A stretch of DNA of 64,000 bases. It comes from Clostridium sp. UBA4548. GTDB lineage: Bacteria; Bacillota; Clostridia; Clostridiales; Clostridiaceae. Below are positions 60,537 to 64,000 of this stretch, piece by piece. The position numbers were made by a program, and so were the translations under genes. Position 1 is the stretch's first letter; the number at the start of each line of letters is the position of its first letter. The stretch covers positions 101,639-165,638 of the forward strand of contig NZ_DGLI01000037.1 of assembly GCF_002387895.1 (NCBI RefSeq). The letters are read 5' to 3'. The notes beneath the pieces are model-generated. The model had not been told where the DNA came from. It saw only the letters and a program-made list of their open reading frames with translations, and did no database searches.

Positions 60537-61558
60537 TACTTATTTTCCGCCTTTCTAGCTATATAAACAAAGAAAAAGGTACCTATTATAGCTGTAACTG
60601 CTCCAACTGGAACTTCTTTTGGGTATATTATAAATCTTGAAGCAATATCAGAAAGTAAAAGAAGTATGGAACCAAGAACTGCACTATAAGGAATTACCCA
60701 TTTAAATTCTGAACCAACCATTGCCTTTGTAATATGTGGAATAACTAGACCCACAAGGCTAATTGGACCTGCAACGGCTACAGAAGCTCCAGCTAAAATC
60801 ACTACAAGAATTATCATTTGAACCTTTAATAGCTCTGTTTTTACTCCAAGACCTTTTGCAATTTCTTCTCCTAGAGAAAATATATCTAAATTTCGTGCCA
60901 TTAAAAAACTTAAAATAAGGGCTATTACAATGAAGGGCACCACCTTTAAAAGAGTATCTACATTTGTTCCTTCAACAGAACCTGTGAGCCAATAGATAAT
61001 TTCTTCCATTGTAGTTTGATCTTTATAAAGCACTGATTGAGTAAAGGACATAAATAAGGCTGAGATTGCAGCCCCAGATATGGTTAAATCGAAGGTTTGG
61101 ATGTGCCCCTTTAAACCACCAGCAAGGGTGTACACTAAAACTACAGAAAGTGCGGCACCTATAAAAGAAAACAAAATTGAGTAATTAGTTCCAACGCTAG
61201 GGAAAAAACTATATACAAATACCATGAAAAAAGCTGCTCCTGAATTAACTCCTAAAAGCCCAGGGGAGGCCATAGGGTTTTTGGTTAAAGTTTGCATTAA
61301 AACTCCAGAAACACTTAAAGCAGCTCCAACAAACAGAGCAGTTAGAGCTCTTGGCATTCTTGAACTTTGTATTACTATTTGTTCTGTAGTACCTTGGAAG
61401 TTTTTATAGGTACTATATAAATCCTTTAAATCTGTTTTTATGTAACCTAATACTATACTTCCGAGAAAAGCTAGTACTAAGATCAAAATTAAAATAATAA
61501 GAAGAAAGACTTTTCTTTTGTTATTGTGTAGAACCTTTTTATTACTTATAGATAACAC
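60536..61558 (-). CDS. FecCD-type iron ABC importer permease (first)
   Basis: 340 residues. GVLMQTLTKNPMASPGLLGVNSGAAF and A-G-A-S-V-A-V-A-G-P-I-S-L-V-G-L-V-I-P-H-I-T-K are the FecCD blocks. GTG 61558 follows AGAGGAT. First gene of the operon, divergent from the binding-protein gene; a Fur-box-like site lies in the shared upstream region. The two permeases differ, so they should form a heterodimeric channel. Confidence 0.92.
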   Translation of the reverse strand: MLSISNKKVLHNNKRKVFLLIILILILVLAFLGSIVLGYIKTDLKDLYSTYKNFQGTTEQIVIQSSRMPRALTALFVGAALSVSGVLMQTLTKNPMASPGLLGVNSGAAFFMVFVYSFFPSVGTNYSILFSFIGAALSVVLVYTLAGGLKGHIQTFDLTISGAAISALFMSFTQSVLYKDQTTMEEIIYWLTGSVEGTNVDTLLKVVPFIVIALILSFLMARNLDIFSLGEEIAKGLGVKTELLKVQMIILVVILAGASVAVAGPISLVGLVIPHITKAMVGSEFKWVIPYSAVLGSILLLLSDIASRFIIYPKEVPVGAVTAIIGTFFFVYIARKAENK

Positions 61559-61630
61559 TATGTAACATCCTCTCTAAAATAAATATATAAATTCATATAT
61601 AGTATAAAGTCAGATTTTATTAGTGTCAAT

Positions 61631-61649
61631 GATATTAAAAATTATTATC
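61631..61649. promoter_or_regulatory. Fur-box-like operator
   Basis: GATATTAAAAATTATTATC matches 15 of 19 positions of the classical Fur box GATAATGATAATCATTATC. It lies in the 197-base divergent promoter region between the permease operon and the binding-protein gene. Confidence 0.6.
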
Positions 61650-61755
61650 AAATCTAAATGATATTCAGTTGCAATTAATAAAAAGCTGTGATATTATACA
61701 TCTAGGCAAAATATAGCTTGAAAAGAAATTTAATATATATTTGGAGGGAATACAT

Positions 61756-62748
61756 ATGTTTAGCAACAGTTTAAAAAGTAAAATTAGCAAAAAAATATTA
61801 AAAGCAGTCACAGCACTAACAGTAACTATGGTTATGGCTGTAACCTTCACTGCCTGCTCCAGTGGTGCTGCAAAAGAGGCTCCAGCTGATGCAAGCAAGG
61901 CAACAAGAATAGTGGACCATGCTATGGGACAAACTTTAATAAATGGTGAGCCTAAGAAGGTAGTTATTCTTACAAATGAAGGAACAGAAGCTTTACTTGA
62001 ACTAGGAGTTAAGCCAGTAGGTGCAGTTCAATCTTGGACTGGTAAACCATGGTATGCACATATAGAAAAGGAAATGGACGGAGTTCAAAATTTAGGAACA
62101 GAAGGCCAAGTTAACATAGAGGCTATAGCTGCACTTAAACCAGATTTAATTATTGGTAATAAGATGAGACATGAAAAAATATACACTCAACTTTCTGAAA
62201 TAGCACCAACAGTGTACTCAGATACACTAAGAGGTGAATGGAAGACAAACTTTGAGTTTTATGGAAAGGTATTAAATAAAGAGAAAGAAGCGAAAGAAGT
62301 TTTAAGTAAATTCGATGCTAGAGTTGAAAAAATAGCTAAAACAGCTGGAGACAAGCTTCAAACTAAGATTTCCTTAGTAAGATTTATGCCTGGTAAAACT
62401 AGAATATATCTTGGAGATACTTTTTCAGGAACTATCCTTAAGCAAATAGGCTTTGCTAGACCAGAAGCTCAACAAAGTACAGAATTCACATTAGAAATTG
62501 GCAAAGAAAGAATTAAAGAAGCTGATGGAGATGTAATGTTCTACTTTACCTATGAAAATGAAAAAGGTGAAGGAGCAGCTAGAGAAAAAGAATGGGTTGA
62601 AGATCCACTATTTAAAACTTTAGAAGTATCTAAAAACAATAAAGTTTTTAAGGTTGATGATGCTATATGGAACACAGCTGGTGGCGTTAAAGCTGCTAAC
62701 TTAATGTTAGATGACGTTGAGAAGTTTATCAAAGATGGTACGTTTTAA
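61756..62748 (+). CDS. Ferric-siderophore ABC importer substrate-binding lipoprotein
   Basis: 330 residues from ATG 61756 (TTGGAGGG upstream). Lipobox at TFTAC-SSG (Cys at about residue 34), then the periplasmic-binding fold: VVILTNEGTEALLELGVKPVGAVQSW, IAALKPDLIIGNKMRHEKIYTQLSEIAPTVY and the C-terminal AANLMLDDVEKFI. FecB/YfiY-like. Divergent from the permease-ATPase operon and probably iron-regulated with it. Confidence 0.92.
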   Translation: MFSNSLKSKISKKILKAVTALTVTMVMAVTFTACSSGAAKEAPADASKATRIVDHAMGQTLINGEPKKVVILTNEGTEALLELGVKPVGAVQSWTGKPWYAHIEKEMDGVQNLGTEGQVNIEAIAALKPDLIIGNKMRHEKIYTQLSEIAPTVYSDTLRGEWKTNFEFYGKVLNKEKEAKEVLSKFDARVEKIAKTAGDKLQTKISLVRFMPGKTRIYLGDTFSGTILKQIGFARPEAQQSTEFTLEIGKERIKEADGDVMFYFTYENEKGEGAAREKEWVEDPLFKTLEVSKNNKVFKVDDAIWNTAGGVKAANLMLDDVEKFIKDGTF

Positions 62749-62776
62749 TATAGAATAACTAAAAAGAAATAATATT

Positions 62777-62836
62777 AGACAATTTATAGCTAAAGCTTTT
62801 AAGGTGCTTAAGTATTAGCTATAGATTGTCTTTTTA
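62777..62836 (+). terminator. Terminator of the binding-protein gene
   Basis: AGACAAT...TATAGCTAA pairs with TTAGCTATA...ATTGTCT, then TTTTTATTTT. Confidence 0.85.
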
Positions 62837-62861
62837 TTTTCGGAATAGAAGAAAATAAAGA

Positions 62862-63027
62862 ATGAAAATTCCATATATACTGTAACAAAATAGGGCATAA
62901 ACTATCTAAGTATTTAGAGTATAAATTTGAAGATAAGGTTGAAACAAAAGAGAAGTTAATTAAACTAATAAAGAAAGTAAGTACACCAACGTTAGATAAT
63001 AGCGATTTAGAACCAATTAGTGAATAA
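62862..63027 (+). pseudogene. Possible decayed coding fragment
   Basis: About 54 open codons without a start codon or ribosome site, ending at TAA 63025. Reads K-F-H-I-Y-C-N-K-I-G-H-K-L-S, then a Lys/Glu-rich stretch. The start looks like half of a zinc ribbon. Unidentified. Confidence 0.25.
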
Positions 63028-63130
63028 TATTGTTATTTAGTATCACTAGTGTAATTTTAAGTTAAGTAGCTATTATTTATATTAGATGTAGCAGACTAAA
63101 AAATGGTCTATTAATTTTTTTGGAAAGTAT

Positions 63131-63190
63131 GGAAAGTTTACTTTACATAAGTGGTATATCATGGTAATATATATGTAAAGTAAACTTTCC
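63131..63190 (+). promoter_or_regulatory. Promoter nested in a perfect inverted repeat
   Basis: GGAAAGTTTACTTTACATA (63131-63149) and its exact complement at 63172-63190. The -35 TTTACA (63142-63147) is in the left arm and the -10 TAATAT (63165-63170) in the loop, 17-base spacer. The right arm covers the start region. Suited to repression by the XRE protein encoded next. Confidence 0.8.
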
Positions 63191-63214
63191 AATATTAAAG
63201 AAGGGAGTTTTGAA

Positions 63215-63418
63215 GTGAAAAATAGATTAGAAGAAATTCGAAAGTCAAAAGGTATTCGGCAGGAAGAACTGGCGATAGCCTTAGAGGTATCAAGACAAAC
63301 TATAGGTTCTCTTGAAAATGGACGGTATAATCCATCTATTATTTTAGCCTTTAAAATTGCACGGTATTTTGACATGAGTATTGAGGAAATTTTTATTTAT
63401 GAGGAGGAATCATTATGA
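63215..63418 (+). CDS. Small XRE-family HTH regulator
   Basis: 67 residues, one Cro/C1-type HTH: MKNRLEEIRKSKGIRQEELAIALEVSRQTIGSLENGRYNPSIILAFKIARYFDMSIEEIF, with no sensor domain. GTG 63215 follows AAGGGAG. Overlaps the next gene by 4 bases (ATGA). The perfect inverted repeat in its promoter is the likely autoregulatory operator. Confidence 0.92.
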   Translation: MKNRLEEIRKSKGIRQEELAIALEVSRQTIGSLENGRYNPSIILAFKIARYFDMSIEEIFIYEEESL

Positions 63419-63822
63419 AAATATTAAAGAAAAAAATCATTTTCCATGGAATAATTGCACTTGTTGGCATAGCACTATTTATTGTAAATATAATCAAATT
63501 AGGTAATAACAAGAACATTAAATGGTTGACATTATCATTTACTGCTATTTCTATTAGAAAATTAATTCAATTTATTAAAACATCAAAGAATCCTCAGATG
63601 CTTAAAGAATTTGAGATTCAGCAAAAAGAAGAACGATTTAATTGGATTTATGAGAAAAGTGGAAATTTCACTTATTTAGTAACAATACTTGCTGAGGTTA
63701 TTGCTATGTTTATTTTGGCTTTATTGAATCAAGAAATCATGGTAAATATTGTAGGTACCATTGTGATTATGCAAGAAGTTATTCATATTTCAACTTATTA
63801 TTACCTTTGCAAAAAATATTAA
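63415..63822 (+). CDS. Membrane protein paired with the XRE regulator (135 aa)
   Basis: 135 residues. Four spans (about 9-24, 35-50, 83-104, 108-128), with a KIIKLGNNKNIKWL loop and a soluble stretch KNPQMLKEFEIQQKEERF. Small XRE regulators are often cotranscribed with membrane proteins of this size (DUF2178-like), of unknown function. ATG overlaps the XRE stop (ATGA). Confidence 0.8.
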   Translation: MKILKKKIIFHGIIALVGIALFIVNIIKLGNNKNIKWLTLSFTAISIRKLIQFIKTSKNPQMLKEFEIQQKEERFNWIYEKSGNFTYLVTILAEVIAMFILALLNQEIMVNIVGTIVIMQEVIHISTYYYLCKKY

Positions 63823-63897
63823 TATTGAAAATGAGAATACTCTTAAGTTAATAAGTACTCAATTTTGTTAATATATGACACTAATGAAAATAATTAA

Positions 63898-64000
63898 TCT
63901 AAAGAGATTGACAATAATATAAAAACAATAATGAAAAATATAAATAGTTTAAATAGTAATATAAAACAAATAGCTAGAAATTTTAATAGACTTATAAATT
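63898..64000 (+). pseudogene. MobC-like frame at the window edge
   Basis: After a TAA at 63895 the frame is open to the window end and reads K-E-I-D-N-N-I-K-T-I-M-K-N-I-N-S and N-I-K-Q-I-A-R-N-F-N-R-L-I-N. That matches the C-terminal helix of MobC mobilisation proteins (N-I-N-Q-I-A-K-x-L-N). An ATG at 63931 could start a short gene without a good ribosome site. The N-terminal half is absent, so a truncated copy is more likely. Confidence 0.35.

Larger units (their letters stand above)
62749..63214. other. Gap before the XRE/membrane pair
   Basis: Holds the terminator, the decayed fragment and the nested promoter/inverted repeat (63131-63190). Confidence 0.45.

Noticed and set aside
1..64000. 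CRISPR array
   Set aside because: No regularly spaced direct repeats of 25-40 bases were found by eye.

Overview
The window is about 70% A+T and reads as chromosome of a Clostridium-like low-GC Firmicute. The signs are strong AGGAGG-type ribosome binding sites, GTG and TTG starts, archaeal-type ProRS, ZAS-type anti-sigma factors, a CD3324-family regulator, flotillin and VanW proteins, and many hairpin-plus-T terminators. No rRNA, phage block, IS element or CRISPR array is visible. Names rest on motifs read by eye; no search was run.

Layout. 1-6.7 kb: end of an Opp-type peptide importer, an HMA protein without its metal cysteines, plsY, two small membrane or zinc-ribbon genes and a DUF362 ferredoxin-like protein. 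6.2-10.1 kb: MarR regulator plus a MacA/MacB-like efflux operon. 10.5-10.7 kb: two tandem tRNA-Lys(CUU). 11-14.7 kb: divergent cis-prenyltransferase, CrtI-like desaturase, glutamate dehydrogenase. 14.8-22.8 kb: VanW, cold-shock protein, two nitroreductases, flotillin, methyltransferase and membrane proteins. 23.3-27.3 kb and 32.8-36.5 kb: two parallel modules, each an ECF sigma factor, its zinc-binding anti-sigma factor, a membrane-anchored protease and an exported wall-type protein. Between them lie mscL, proS and a DMT exporter. 36.7-39.3 kb: a DHA2 efflux pump and its TetR regulator with a shared operator palindrome. 39.6-50.6 kb: a large unknown helical protein, a broken AraC gene, AIM24, cysS, flavodoxin-like, HAD, XRE, CD3324, ABC-F and tandem BFD proteins. 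50.7-58.4 kb: a TPR protein and a run of small, mostly unknown proteins that looks like an orphan immunity array. 58.7-62.7 kb: siderophore-iron ABC importer, divergent from its binding protein across a Fur-box-like site. 63.2-64 kb: XRE/membrane-protein pair under a promoter nested in a perfect inverted repeat, then a MobC-like reading frame at the edge.

The most novel signal is a family of about 100-bp intergenic repeats. Six copies are clear and two are degenerate, on both strands. They are bounded by TATAGG...CCTATA and fold into two hairpins. They lie at 2273, 3125, 6093, 17969, 22994, 32372, 34632 and 48125. They could be a MITE-like element, a dispersed small-RNA family or an mRNA leader/3'-end element; the sequence alone does not decide.

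Other points of interest are the duplicated ECF/protease modules with two matching ECF-like promoters, the immunity-like array without a visible toxin, and several decayed gene remnants.
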